Shown here piece by piece: positions 8,950 to 22,585 of a stretch of DNA of 64,000 bases; position 1 is the stretch's first letter; each line of letters begins with the position of its first letter. The notes under the pieces were generated by a model that was not told the DNA's origin, did not search any database, and saw nothing but the letters and a program-made list of their open reading frames with translations. Location of the stretch: the NCBI GenBank assembly GCA_001771585.1, contig MEUE01000001.1:255789-319788 (forward strand), in the 5' to 3' direction. The translations under genes were made by a program, and so were the position numbers. Origin of the DNA: a candidate division WOR-1 bacterium RIFOXYB2_FULL_46_45. GTDB taxonomy: Bacteria > Margulisbacteria > WOR-1 > XYC2-FULL-46-14.

Positions 8950-10667
8950 CGGACTGCCGCTCCTTGCTCGATTATTGACGCGATTCGCTTTGCCCCATTA
9001 GTATCAATTCTCCGGGCATTAGCAGCCATCCTTCTTCTGATCTGCGCATCAAATATTAAATTATCCAATGCTTTAGTAATTTGCCGGTCAAAGACATTAT
9101 TGTGCACGCCCAGGTTGCAGGCAATGCCATATTTATTGAAGGCTTTTGCTTCCAGGTTTTGCTCCGCGTTGTGAGAAATGATTATCGCGGGCACTCCCGA
9201 AGCGGCTGCTTCGTGCATCAACACGCCGCCACTTAAAACAGCCAGATCGGCATCTTTAAGTAAACCCGACATATCTGGAACAGCTGATTTCAGAACGCTG
9301 TTCTGAAGTGCGTGCGTCGCCTTTGCCAGATGGCTATAGTTTTTATACCCTGGTCCGGCAACAAGTATCTTTTTAAATTTGCCAAATTCAGGGCTTTTTA
9401 ATATCTTAACCATTCGCAGTGTTATGTCGCTCGGATCACTACCGCCGAAGCAAATAAGTATATTTTTAATCTCCCGCTTGATCTTTCGAGCTATACGTCG
9501 GTAATTACCACCAATGATCGCGTACTTGCCGCCGCTATAATACTTGGTCTGCTTGCTAATGCTGATCTTGGGCTGGCTCAAATTAGGATTAATAACGATA
9601 TCGCTGGGATAAAATACTTTTTTGCCGCCATAATAAATACTGACAAGCAGACCGACACGTTCTTTTGCCTGTTTTAAATAACCAGAATCGATCAAAGGCG
9701 AATCGGTTATCAAGACATCATCACCAGAATAAATGGAAAATTCCCAAGCCCGACTTTTTTTCAGAGAATGCGCCTTGAAGTGATTCGCTTTCAACATACG
9801 GCCAACGATTGGATCATTACGATAAACAAAGAGAATGTCCCCCTGCTTCGCCAGCTCGTTAGCCAGGCTGATGCTCCTGGATATATGGCCTAAACCGAGA
9901 CGGCTGTTGCCGTCAACGCGGAAGACAAAGCGCCTGGCCATGGTTTTTTGTTTAATCCGCCGGTTGATCCTGGCAATAGCCGGATGATGTTTAATTAAGC
10001 TTATTATTTCCGATAGGCTAAAGTCTGTCCTCGGCCTAAAATAAGCGCAGATCCGCCTAACTAATTCAAGATCGGCCGGCTCATCGACGCAGAGTCTTAA
10101 ATATGGTGAACTATCTTTTTTTGAGGCATTAACATTTTCGATCTTGAATAATTTAGGATTATGATAGATAAATGAGGTGACATGCTCCTGATGATGAAAC
10201 GCGGTCGCTAATTTGTAGGCAGTGGCCAGGGATGAAAAATTAACGACTTCAATATCCATTCCTCTGGGAAAGGTTTTACCGACGTTGCTGGCCGTATAAT
10301 CATTTCCATTTTCAAAATGGCGGCCAATAACCAGGTCGATCACTGTCGGGTCGATCAACGGACAATCCGCGGTGATCCGAACGACGATGTCTGCCCGCTG
10401 TTGTTTGGCCGCCAGATAAAAGCGCTGAAGGACATTTTGTTCAGACCCTCTGAAGCAAACAATGCCGGCACGTCGGCAGAGTTCGGCGATCGGCTTATCG
10501 ATCGACCGTATTGTGGTGGCGACCATGACCTGATCGATCAGCTTGGCCTTATGTACCCGCTTTATCACCCATTCCAGGACCGGCCGCTCTTCAACCGGCA
10601 GCAGCGCCTTGCCGGGCAGGCGGGTCGAGCCCATTCTGGCCTGAATTATCACAACTACCTTACGCAA
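8946..10667 (-). CDS. Fusion: SpsF/PseF-like cytidylyltransferase + PseG-like UDP-sugar hydrolase
   Basis: 573 aa; N-term VVIIQARMGSTRLPGKALLPVEERPVLEWV; C-term RFVFRVDGNSRLGLGHISRSISLANEL... ILICFGGSDPSD (PseG-like). Confidence 0.9.
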   Translation of the reverse strand: MRKVVVIIQARMGSTRLPGKALLPVEERPVLEWVIKRVHKAKLIDQVMVATTIRSIDKPIAELCRRAGIVCFRGSEQNVLQRFYLAAKQQRADIVVRITADCPLIDPTVIDLVIGRHFENGNDYTASNVGKTFPRGMDIEVVNFSSLATAYKLATAFHHQEHVTSFIYHNPKLFKIENVNASKKDSSPYLRLCVDEPADLELVRRICAYFRPRTDFSLSEIISLIKHHPAIARINRRIKQKTMARRFVFRVDGNSRLGLGHISRSISLANELAKQGDILFVYRNDPIVGRMLKANHFKAHSLKKSRAWEFSIYSGDDVLITDSPLIDSGYLKQAKERVGLLVSIYYGGKKVFYPSDIVINPNLSQPKISISKQTKYYSGGKYAIIGGNYRRIARKIKREIKNILICFGGSDPSDITLRMVKILKSPEFGKFKKILVAGPGYKNYSHLAKATHALQNSVLKSAVPDMSGLLKDADLAVLSGGVLMHEAAASGVPAIIISHNAEQNLEAKAFNKYGIACNLGVHNNVFDRQITKALDNLIFDAQIRRRMAANARRIDTNGAKRIASIIEQGAAVR

Positions 10668-12198
10668 CTTTCACTCCTTTGGCTTTCAAAACCGTGTCCA
10701 AGAGATATTTCGGATTCTCATCGGCAGGGTATTTAACCTGGTCGATACCGGCAAATATTTTCCTCAACCGTGGCGACCGGCTGATCATGTTGCGTTGCTC
10801 ACTGGTCAGCGGATGGTTAATACTCTGGAAGATATTCTTGAAAAGATCGATGAAATCGGTAACAAATACTTGCTCGTCCATTGAGAGCCACGGACGAAAA
10901 ATATAGCTCTCTTCCAGTCCGATTATTTCGCAGTTGCCCCAGAAAGCCAGCGTCCGGGGAAAAGCGCCATACTCTTTTTCAATATCATCAAACATCGGCG
11001 TTCCCGGCAGCGGCGTAAAAAAGTAAGCCATTCCCCTGACGTAAGGATTGATCTCTTTAAGCGTCAGCATCAGCCCAACTGCCGCCCGCCGATCCTCATC
11101 GGTCTCTCCCGGCAAGCCGAACATAAAATTATGAATCGAATTGATCTCCGCGGCAGCCAGCTTGCGGTTGATCTCCGGGATGTTGGCCAGTTTGATCGGC
11201 TTATTGATGACCTTTAAAAGTCTATCCGAAGCGGTTTCGATTGAGGCAATGACGGTTTGACAAAGCCCTTTAAGGTTCTCAATCACTTCATCGTTAAAAT
11301 CAGAAAAAGTGCCAATTGCCTGTTCAATATAAAACTTCCGCTCCCGCATTCCCCTTAATATCTCGACAGCCCTTTTTTTATTGGAAAAGAAATTATCGTC
11401 GCCAAATGTAAACACACTGATACCGTATTTTTCATTTAAGAATTTCAATTCTTGCAACACCTGATCGGCATTCCGGAAAAGGCATTTTCGCTGCTCCTTG
11501 CTGGCGCTCATCTGGTGGTAGCAGAACCGGCAACCGTAAGGACAGCCGCGACTGCTGAAAATATAAGCTAGATAAGGGACTTGCTTGATGTTGATTTTTT
11601 CGCCGAGCAAGCCCCAATCAAGTGGTTCACCGTAAATGACCGGGTTTGTAAGATAGCCAGTGTAAAATGGCTTGCCGTCTTTCAGAAAGCCGATATTAGG
11701 AACCGATTCGACCGAACTGCCGCTGGTGATCGCTTCAACCAACAAGCGGAGAGGTTCTTCGCCGTTAAATAATACGATGTAATCAGCTTTACTCTCTTTA
11801 AGGCAGGCTTCCGGTAGGGTTGAGGTCAACGCACCGCCCCAAACAATCGGCAGTTTCGGCATGATCGATTTGATATAATTGGATGTTTCTTGCGCGTTAC
11901 TGATAAATTTACCAATCAATGTGGTTATGCCGATCAGGCAGATATCGTTGTCTTGAAGAAGCTTTTTGATGGCCATCTCATAATTTTCTTCTAGGTGGGT
12001 ATCAAGCAGAATGGCTTCGATGCCATTCTGCTCCAAATAACTTCCCAATGTAACAATAGAAATGGGCGGGATATCGCGATGAACCCGATGCGGAACAATA
12101 TGTTGGGAGCCGGTCTTCCTCTCATGCCCCGGATTGATCAATAACACCTTTTTTTTGCTCATTTTCTTGTCCTTATTTAATAAAATCTTTCCAGACAA
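10660..12198 (-). CDS. B12-binding domain radical SAM protein
   Basis: 512 aa; N-term cobalamin-binding-like region (KVLLINPGHE...PPISIVTLGSYLEQNG), radical SAM CPYGCRFC (CX3CX2C). Confidence 0.9.
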   Translation of the reverse strand: MSGKILLNKDKKMSKKKVLLINPGHERKTGSQHIVPHRVHRDIPPISIVTLGSYLEQNGIEAILLDTHLEENYEMAIKKLLQDNDICLIGITTLIGKFISNAQETSNYIKSIMPKLPIVWGGALTSTLPEACLKESKADYIVLFNGEEPLRLLVEAITSGSSVESVPNIGFLKDGKPFYTGYLTNPVIYGEPLDWGLLGEKINIKQVPYLAYIFSSRGCPYGCRFCYHQMSASKEQRKCLFRNADQVLQELKFLNEKYGISVFTFGDDNFFSNKKRAVEILRGMRERKFYIEQAIGTFSDFNDEVIENLKGLCQTVIASIETASDRLLKVINKPIKLANIPEINRKLAAAEINSIHNFMFGLPGETDEDRRAAVGLMLTLKEINPYVRGMAYFFTPLPGTPMFDDIEKEYGAFPRTLAFWGNCEIIGLEESYIFRPWLSMDEQVFVTDFIDLFKNIFQSINHPLTSEQRNMISRSPRLRKIFAGIDQVKYPADENPKYLLDTVLKAKGVKVA

Positions 12199-13291
12199 TC
12201 TCTTTGCCAGCAGGAATACATTTAACCGCTTTCTTGCCGATCAAAATGTCCCAGTATCTTGGATGTATCCCCAGTTTCAGGTTGCGCTCCGACCGTAAAA
12301 TCCCTAGATTTTTTGGCGTAAACCGTTCATGCTTACTGATCTTGTTTATTGCCCTGATACTGCGGCGGTCGCAGGCGGCCAGATCCTTCTCTGACGAAGC
12401 GATCGTTTTTATGCCAAGACCGAGCATCATCATTACTTTTTTTTCACCGTACATTTTCATGATTGCGAGATATTGCTGGTTTTTATCAAACGCTTCGACT
12501 TTCCTTATCCCCTTGACCATCGCTTTTAATTCGTTCGGTTCAAGAGCAAAAGGATGGTCTGGGCCGGGTAATTTTTTATTGGGCGTAAAATGCTTTTCGA
12601 TCAGGTTGCATCCGGCCAACAACGAAACGACTGGTGCGGCTAAAGGATCTTCGGTATGGTCAGAAAAACCAACCGGCAGACCAAAGGCCATTTTCATTGT
12701 GGCGATGACATTTAAATTGCAATCCTTCAGCGGCGCTGGATAGGCGGTAACACAATGCATCAAAACAATATTATTGTTTCCAGCAGATCTGCATGCTTCA
12801 ATTGCTTCTTCAATATCCGCCATCTTACTTATTCCGGTAGATATAATCATCAGTTTTCCAAAAGAAGCAACATATCGCAATAATGGAAGATGTGAAAGTT
12901 CCGGAGATGCTATTTTAAAAGCATCAATATCAATATTATTTAATTCTAGTGCCGCTTTTTCAGAAAAAGGAGCACAAAGGAATATTAAGCCGCATTTTTC
13001 AGAATACTTTTTTAATTCGCGAAGCCAGTCGCCGGGAAGCTCCATCTTTTTTAACGCTTTATACAGATCGATTTTTCCTGCAGGGGTATCCACTTTGCCA
13101 CAATTCTTCGGGTAAAGTTCTTCCGCCTTGAAGAGCTGGAATTTGACGGCATCAACACCCGCATCTGCTGCAATTTCAATTAATCTTTTAGCCTGATCCA
13201 ATTTGCCATCGTGGTTAGAGCCGGCTTCCGCAATAATAAAACAACGACTGCCTTCTCCTATATATTTGTTTTTAATCTTGATTTTTTTCAT
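12173..13291 (-). CDS. NeuB-family nonulosonic acid synthase (PseI-like)
   Basis: 372 aa; FIIAEAGSNHDGKLDQAKRLI, FSDHTEDPLAAPVVSLLAGCNLIEKHFT. Confidence 0.9.
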   Translation of the reverse strand: MKKIKIKNKYIGEGSRCFIIAEAGSNHDGKLDQAKRLIEIAADAGVDAVKFQLFKAEELYPKNCGKVDTPAGKIDLYKALKKMELPGDWLRELKKYSEKCGLIFLCAPFSEKAALELNNIDIDAFKIASPELSHLPLLRYVASFGKLMIISTGISKMADIEEAIEACRSAGNNNIVLMHCVTAYPAPLKDCNLNVIATMKMAFGLPVGFSDHTEDPLAAPVVSLLAGCNLIEKHFTPNKKLPGPDHPFALEPNELKAMVKGIRKVEAFDKNQQYLAIMKMYGEKKVMMMLGLGIKTIASSEKDLAACDRRSIRAINKISKHERFTPKNLGILRSERNLKLGIHPRYWDILIGKKAVKCIPAGKEIVWKDFIK

Positions 13292-15034
13292 CTTACTCCC
13301 GCCAAAACATTTCTAAAACGATCTATTGCCGCAATATCGGAAGAAGCATCGTATTCCCTAAGAATTTCGGGAGAAATCTGTTTTTTCGGACTTTGTCTGC
13401 CCGACAATATATCATCAATTGCAGAAATTAACTTTTCCGGATCATCGAACACCAATTGATCTTTAAATTTTTCAACAAAGGGATGATAATAATATGACTG
13501 GTGAAAATACAAGCCCTCTTTGCCGCAAATCAATGCGATCGTGGCGGAACTAGTCATGCCTTGAGTCACCACAACGTCAGAAATTGCGATTATTTCGATA
13601 AAGCTCCATTCGGCAGGGGGTATAACAGTCGCATTAGCGCATTGTTTTATATTTGCATATATTTCAGCAAACTCATTTAGGCCCTGTTTAGAGTAGCGAG
13701 AATGTTTTTCAAAATATTTTACATCAATTTTTGGCTTAATAATGACAGCTATTGCAGGATTATGGCGAGCCAGCTCCAAGGCCGCCTTCCAAAGATTCAA
13801 ATGATGATCTTCCAGCATCCCGGAATCTCCGCCAAAAGACTCATCAAAAAAAGAAACAATCTTACTCCCCTCTCGAATGCCAATTTTTTTAACAATTTTA
13901 TCGCGTTCACCAGTAGCCTTAATAATAAAATTTTTAAAAACATACCCAATCGGGCACAAAATATCCCTCCTGCCCTCATGTCCTTGTATATGGGCATCTC
14001 CCCATAAAAAATATTTATCGCACGCCAAAAAAGCGCTGACATAGCGGTTTCCGTGCGTTGAATTATCCGACCAATGCATTAAATAATATTTTGTACCGTA
14101 ATTTTGACATACTATCGCCTCCGGAATATGCGAGGCCGAGTAATAATTATGTCCTAATTCGGAAGTTGCCATAAAATTGGAGAAAACTTTTTCATAAGGA
14201 ATTGCTTTTGTACAAAAAAATGCAAATAAACTAAAATACAAAGAAAAATCAACCGATTTAATTTCCCGAAACATTACCAGTGATCCCGCAACAATATATT
14301 TCGGAATTATCCTAAAAAAAATAATTGCAACCGAAACAGGAAGTTTTGCCAAAACGAATAACGAGTAAGGGGATTTCTTTGCATCATTATAAGCCTTTAA
14401 TCTCGTTACATCAGGAGAAACCCCGCGCGAAAACAGAAGGAGATATTCATCTTTTATTATCTCCCCGTCAATCATAAAATTGTCATAGAAATAGGAACCC
14501 CGATCGTATAATCCCCATAATGTCTCGCGCATTACCTTATAATGCTTTTTTAATGGTTTCACATTAACCCCGGTTTTAACGCTAGATATAACTATTCTAA
14601 GTGCCATTAAAACAATACATAATACCCTAGACAGAATCCCTTTTCTGGGCAACCAATTCACCCTGGCAATACGATTAAACTTCGACCTGTAACGATTATA
14701 AGCAAACCTATTGCCCGGATTATCTTCAATATTAAGGCTGTTTTCTGTCTCATTAGAATAGCTATCAAACAAAGAAAATAGGGACACAAAATAATCAACC
14801 AGCCATTTTTTTATTAACAGATCAAATCGGTCGGTATTAAATGCGCAATTTAATTGTTTGATAAAGCATGAATCCAATAATTTTTCCTGACTGGCAAATT
14901 CCTTTACCATATCAACCATTTCCTCATCAAGCCATTGTAAATATTCGGGGCTTTTATCCTTTTCTTTTACCCTGTTACTATCCAATACAGACAAAAAATC
15001 ACGAAAAATGTTGTTGTTTATTTTTTGAATAATA

Positions 15035-15042
<8 letters not shown>
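13288..15042 (-). CDS. Surface carbohydrate biosynthesis protein, possible capsule-type GT-B glycosyltransferase
   Basis: 584 aa; C-terminal ISDVVVTQGMTSSATIALICGKEGLYF resembles the C-terminal motif of capsule/CDP-glycerol-type transferases. Confidence 0.5.
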
Positions 15043-18335
<3,293 letters not shown>

Positions 18336-18344
18336 AATGATTTT

Positions 18345-19481
18345 CTACCCAAGACTCAACCTTCCGATTACTTCACATATTTTATTTACTGTTTTAATAT
18401 CTATATGAGAATAAAGTGGCAAGCTAACAACTCGATCTGTTATTCGAACCGTGTTTTTTAAATTATCATTGTATGTTCTAATTTGCAAAAACGCCTTCTG
18501 CTTGTGTACCGGGGGATAAAAATATTTTTTCACAATTATATTTTCGGCAAGTAATCTATTGTAAAGTTCGTCTCGACTCATACCAAATTTATTTTCATCA
18601 ATATATATAGAAAAATCTTTAAAGGTGCTACGATTAGCGGGATCGATCTGCTGAAATTCTATTCCGGCCATTCTAGATAATTTAAACTTATATAATTCTG
18701 CAATCTTATTTCTTCTTTTAACATTCTTTTCCAGTATCTTAAGTGATTCGATTCCTATCAATGCGTTTAACTCGCTCATCCTGGCATTAAATCCGGAAAA
18801 CTCACAGTCATAATTACCGGAATCACCATAATTTCTCGCTATTTTCAATTTTTCGGCCAAAGCCTTATTGTTAGTTGCAACAATCCCCCCTTCACCAGCA
18901 GTAAGAAGTTTAGTTGGACTAAGACTAAACGATTCTCCATCACCAAAGCCACCTACATGTTTACCACGATATTTTGAGCCAAAAGCGTGAGCAGCATCAA
19001 AAATCAATCTTAGCTTGTGTTTTTTTGCTATTTTTTCTAATGCTTCTACATTTGCAGGATTACCAAAGAGATGAACAGCAAGAATTGCAGAAGTCTTCGG
19101 CGTTATAGCTTTTTCAACTTGTTTTGGATCAATATTATAATTTTTAGGATCACAATCAACAAACACCGGCGTTAGCCCATTCCAAACAACTGCATGAGCC
19201 GTAGCATGAAAGGTGAAACTTGGCAGAATCACTTCACCCTTCAACTCCAACACTTTCATCATCAGAATTAAACCACTGGTACAACTGTTTAGGGCAACGG
19301 CATGTTTTACTCCAAGATATCGAGCGACATTCTCTTCAAATTTTTTTACAGTAGAGGCATTTGTAAGCATTCCACTAGTTATAATTTTTTTATATTTTCC
19401 AATCAATTTCTCCGGATCTGGCAAAGTTGGCTCGGTTATCGGGACTGTCTTATTAAATGCGGGCTCATATTTTTTCTTCAT
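18345..19481 (-). CDS. DegT/DnrJ/EryC1/StrS aminotransferase
   Basis: 378 aa; FDAAHAFGSKYRGKHVGGFGDGESFSLSPTKLLTAGEGGIVATNN. Confidence 0.92.
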   Translation of the reverse strand: MKKKYEPAFNKTVPITEPTLPDPEKLIGKYKKIITSGMLTNASTVKKFEENVARYLGVKHAVALNSCTSGLILMMKVLELKGEVILPSFTFHATAHAVVWNGLTPVFVDCDPKNYNIDPKQVEKAITPKTSAILAVHLFGNPANVEALEKIAKKHKLRLIFDAAHAFGSKYRGKHVGGFGDGESFSLSPTKLLTAGEGGIVATNNKALAEKLKIARNYGDSGNYDCEFSGFNARMSELNALIGIESLKILEKNVKRRNKIAELYKFKLSRMAGIEFQQIDPANRSTFKDFSIYIDENKFGMSRDELYNRLLAENIIVKKYFYPPVHKQKAFLQIRTYNDNLKNTVRITDRVVSLPLYSHIDIKTVNKICEVIGRLSLG

Positions 19482-19550
19482 CTTTTACCCCTTTCTCAAA
19501 AAATAAATATTTTTTCTAACGAACCAATCTTAATCCTACTACCTCAACCT

Positions 19551-20933
19551 CTAACCAATCTCTACATTATAATATTTAGGATCATTTATATTTGAAAACC
19601 TGTTATCCTCTATGGCCTTTTTTATCCTAAATATCGAATCCTTCAATTGTTTTACGGCTTTAAATTCTAATGTTTTTTCAATCTTACTAAAAGAAACAAA
19701 ATAGTTCCTCAGGTCTTTTTCTTCACCCTCAACAATAAGTTTTGCGTTTGGCACAGATTCTTTTACTGCTTTAGCAATATCAAGAATCTGATAATTTTGC
19801 TCTTCTGATCCAACGTTGAAGGTTTGTCCTTTGACGTTTTTAAGCGGCTCTTGCAAAACCCTCATATAGGCCTCTGCAGCATCTTCAACGTTCAAAAGAG
19901 GCCTCCATTGCTTTCCTCCACCATGAACAAATATTTTTTTATCAATAACCGCGTTTTTTGTCATAGTGTTTACAACAAGATCAAATCTCATGCGAGGAGA
20001 ATACCCGTATAAAGTACTCATCCGCAGTATTGTTGGGGAAAAATTTTCGTCCTCAAGAGACAATATCCCCTCCTCCGCCTGGACCTTAGACCTTGCATAA
20101 AGCGAAACCGGATTCAGGGAAGATTCCTCCGTCAGTTTTTCATCTCCTTCCATCATTCCATAAACACTGCAAGTTGAAGCATAAACAAAACGGTTGATTT
20201 GATTATATTTGCAAGCTTCCGCCAACGCCCTGTTTGCCAAAAAATTTGTTTCAATCGTATCAGCCGGCTTCAAGGTACAAGCAGGATCACCAACTATCGC
20301 CGCCAAATTAACAACTTGATCTACTCTCTCAATAGCCTTAACTAAAGTAGAAATATTTCTCATGTCGCCCTCAACTAATTCAAAAGCATCGTGTGCCAGC
20401 ATTTCCTCAATCGGCTCTCTCCCGTACATTAAAACATCAAGAACTTTTACCTTAAATCCATTCGAAAGCAATTTTCTTGACAAAATTGATCCTAAATAGC
20501 CCGCCCCACCAACAATCAAAACACGTTTACCCCCATTTTGGGATTGCCTAATGCTTCCGGATTTTTGTCCTATTACTATAGGAAGCAACTTATGGGGACG
20601 ATCCTTATCATCAAGAAGAAGAATATAACGACTATCCGGCATTTTTTCAAGCAATTGCTTCATCTTTTTTTTGGCCGTTGCATTATTGTTTACCTCTTTC
20701 GCTCTAACAACTATCGGATCGGCATTAACAATTTCCCTTACACTTTTATTAATATCATTACCCCTGATAATTGCCTTGCGAATTTCACTGTCACTTACAA
20801 CTCCGATCAGTTTGTTTTTGTCATCGACAACATAAGCCACCCTAAAACCGGAATGATCAATAATTTGCATTACTTTTTTTATTGAATCATTTTCAGATGC
20901 AACAACAGATTTCAACATTTTCTCTTTAGCCAT
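19551..20933 (-). CDS. CBS-domain pair fused to NAD-dependent epimerase/reductase (extended SDR)
   Basis: 460 aa; N-term CBS pair (SIKKVMQIIDHSGFRVAYVVDDKNKLIGVVSDSEIRKAI), then GGKRVLIVGGAGYLGSILSRKLL, STCSVYG, YARSK. Confidence 0.88.
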   Translation of the reverse strand: MAKEKMLKSVVASENDSIKKVMQIIDHSGFRVAYVVDDKNKLIGVVSDSEIRKAIIRGNDINKSVREIVNADPIVVRAKEVNNNATAKKKMKQLLEKMPDSRYILLLDDKDRPHKLLPIVIGQKSGSIRQSQNGGKRVLIVGGAGYLGSILSRKLLSNGFKVKVLDVLMYGREPIEEMLAHDAFELVEGDMRNISTLVKAIERVDQVVNLAAIVGDPACTLKPADTIETNFLANRALAEACKYNQINRFVYASTCSVYGMMEGDEKLTEESSLNPVSLYARSKVQAEEGILSLEDENFSPTILRMSTLYGYSPRMRFDLVVNTMTKNAVIDKKIFVHGGGKQWRPLLNVEDAAEAYMRVLQEPLKNVKGQTFNVGSEEQNYQILDIAKAVKESVPNAKLIVEGEEKDLRNYFVSFSKIEKTLEFKAVKQLKDSIFRIKKAIEDNRFSNINDPKYYNVEIG

Positions 20934-21495
20934 ATTTTTTCTCCATTAATTCCGCCATTTTTAAGATAGGATCGGGATCTCTGTCTTTAATTCTTTTAGG
21001 CGAAGATCCAACATATATGCCCCATGGCTCAATATCTTTTGTTATAATGCTCCCTGCCCCAACCATCGCTCCATCACCAATTGTAATTCCAGGCATAACA
21101 ATACAATTAGTTCCAAGAATGGCAAATTTACCCAACTTTACAGCAGATAAGATTGTTCCTTTAAATTCTCTAGGAATGCATGGATTAGCAAGTGTTTTTC
21201 CGGAAAAATCATCGCTACCGGTAATAATACGGCAACCAGCAGCAAGCCCGGAACAATCTTCAGCTATAAACTCTCCTCCTCCAATCACACTAGAAAAAAC
21301 CGCAATGTGGACTCTGCGGCCGATACTTATCCCCTTACCTCCAAACATAAAAGTGTAATCATCTATCTGAGAAAAATCACCAATAGAAATGACCTCCGGT
21401 TTAATTATATTTGCCTTCTCAAATATTTTTATATCCTTTCCGTGATATTTTAATTGATTTAGAAATTCATCTGATTTTAAGCTCATTTTTACCAA
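20926..21495 (-). CDS. Hexapeptide acyltransferase
   Basis: 189 aa; LGTNCIVMPGITIGDGAMVGAGSIITKDIEPWGIYVGSSPKRIKDR. Confidence 0.9.
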   Translation of the reverse strand: MVKMSLKSDEFLNQLKYHGKDIKIFEKANIIKPEVISIGDFSQIDDYTFMFGGKGISIGRRVHIAVFSSVIGGGEFIAEDCSGLAAGCRIITGSDDFSGKTLANPCIPREFKGTILSAVKLGKFAILGTNCIVMPGITIGDGAMVGAGSIITKDIEPWGIYVGSSPKRIKDRDPDPILKMAELMEKKYG

Positions 21496-22585
21496 CCCTT
21501 TGTAGGATTTTTACTATTTTCCTGGCTGTTCTTCCATCACCATACGGATTCTTGACATTCGCAAGTTTTTTCCTAAACCCCTTGTCAAATAATGCCCTAT
21601 TTATTGCCCTTTTGATCGCCTTTTTATCATGGCCGACATTTATAACGTTTGATCCTCGCTCTCTTCCCTTTTGCCTTGAACCTATATTAACAACAGGAAC
21701 TTTATAGGAGGCTGCCTCAATAATTCCAGAGCTAGAATTTCCAACCATTACCGCTGCGTTACTCATGATAAAAAGAAAAATATCGTGGGGTAGGTTTTTA
21801 AAAATTTTAAAACCCTGAACCCCTTCATACTCTTTAATCACCTCGATTATTTTCCTCCCGCCCGCATCAGCATTGGGATAGACAACTATCGCCTTCATTC
21901 CAGTTTCTTTAACCGCTTCCAGGGTCTGTACAGCTTGCTGCTTTGCCTGTCCGCTTTCCGAAACAACCGGATGCTGCACTACAAGAATATATCTTGATGA
22001 AAAATCAATTCCATATTTATTCTCAAATGCCCCTGGCTTTAGTATTGAATCAAGACCAAGCGCCCCCACCCGCCACACGTACTTTGGGTGTTCTCCAAAA
22101 CCAAGAATTCTCTCTTTACTCTTTTTCGTGGCGGGAAAATGGAAATCGGAAATTTTTGTAAGCGCATGTCTGAAAAGATCATCAACATTGCCAGACACAT
22201 CTCCTCCGTGTATGTGAGCTACCGAGATACCCAAAACCTTTGCCACCATAGCAGCAACCAACATCTCTCCGCGGTCTCCAATCGTTACCACAATTTCAGG
22301 ATTTAATTTCTTAAAAATACTTGGCAGTGCTCCCATCTCTTTCCCCAAAGAGACCACCATAGCCGATTTTGAGTCCTCTTTATAAGCATTATTTACAACT
22401 GCCGATATTTTAAAACCATCCTTTTTTATCTCGTCGATCGAATAGCCAAATTCTCTCATCAAATGCATACCCATAACAACGAGTTGAAGATTTAAATTTC
22501 TGTTTTTACCAATTTCAGAAAGTAATGGTTTTAATACCCCATATTCAGCCCTGGTCCCGGTTATAACGCAAATGTTCTTATTCAT
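21467..22585 (-). CDS. neuC: UDP-N-acetylglucosamine 2-epimerase (hydrolysing), NeuC/LegG-like
   Basis: 372 aa; ICVITGTRAEYGVLKPLL, HIHGGDVSGNVDDLFRHALTK, VGNSSSGIIEA. Confidence 0.95.
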   Translation of the reverse strand: MNKNICVITGTRAEYGVLKPLLSEIGKNRNLNLQLVVMGMHLMREFGYSIDEIKKDGFKISAVVNNAYKEDSKSAMVVSLGKEMGALPSIFKKLNPEIVVTIGDRGEMLVAAMVAKVLGISVAHIHGGDVSGNVDDLFRHALTKISDFHFPATKKSKERILGFGEHPKYVWRVGALGLDSILKPGAFENKYGIDFSSRYILVVQHPVVSESGQAKQQAVQTLEAVKETGMKAIVVYPNADAGGRKIIEVIKEYEGVQGFKIFKNLPHDIFLFIMSNAAVMVGNSSSGIIEAASYKVPVVNIGSRQKGRERGSNVINVGHDKKAIKRAINRALFDKGFRKKLANVKNPYGDGRTARKIVKILQRVGKNELKIR

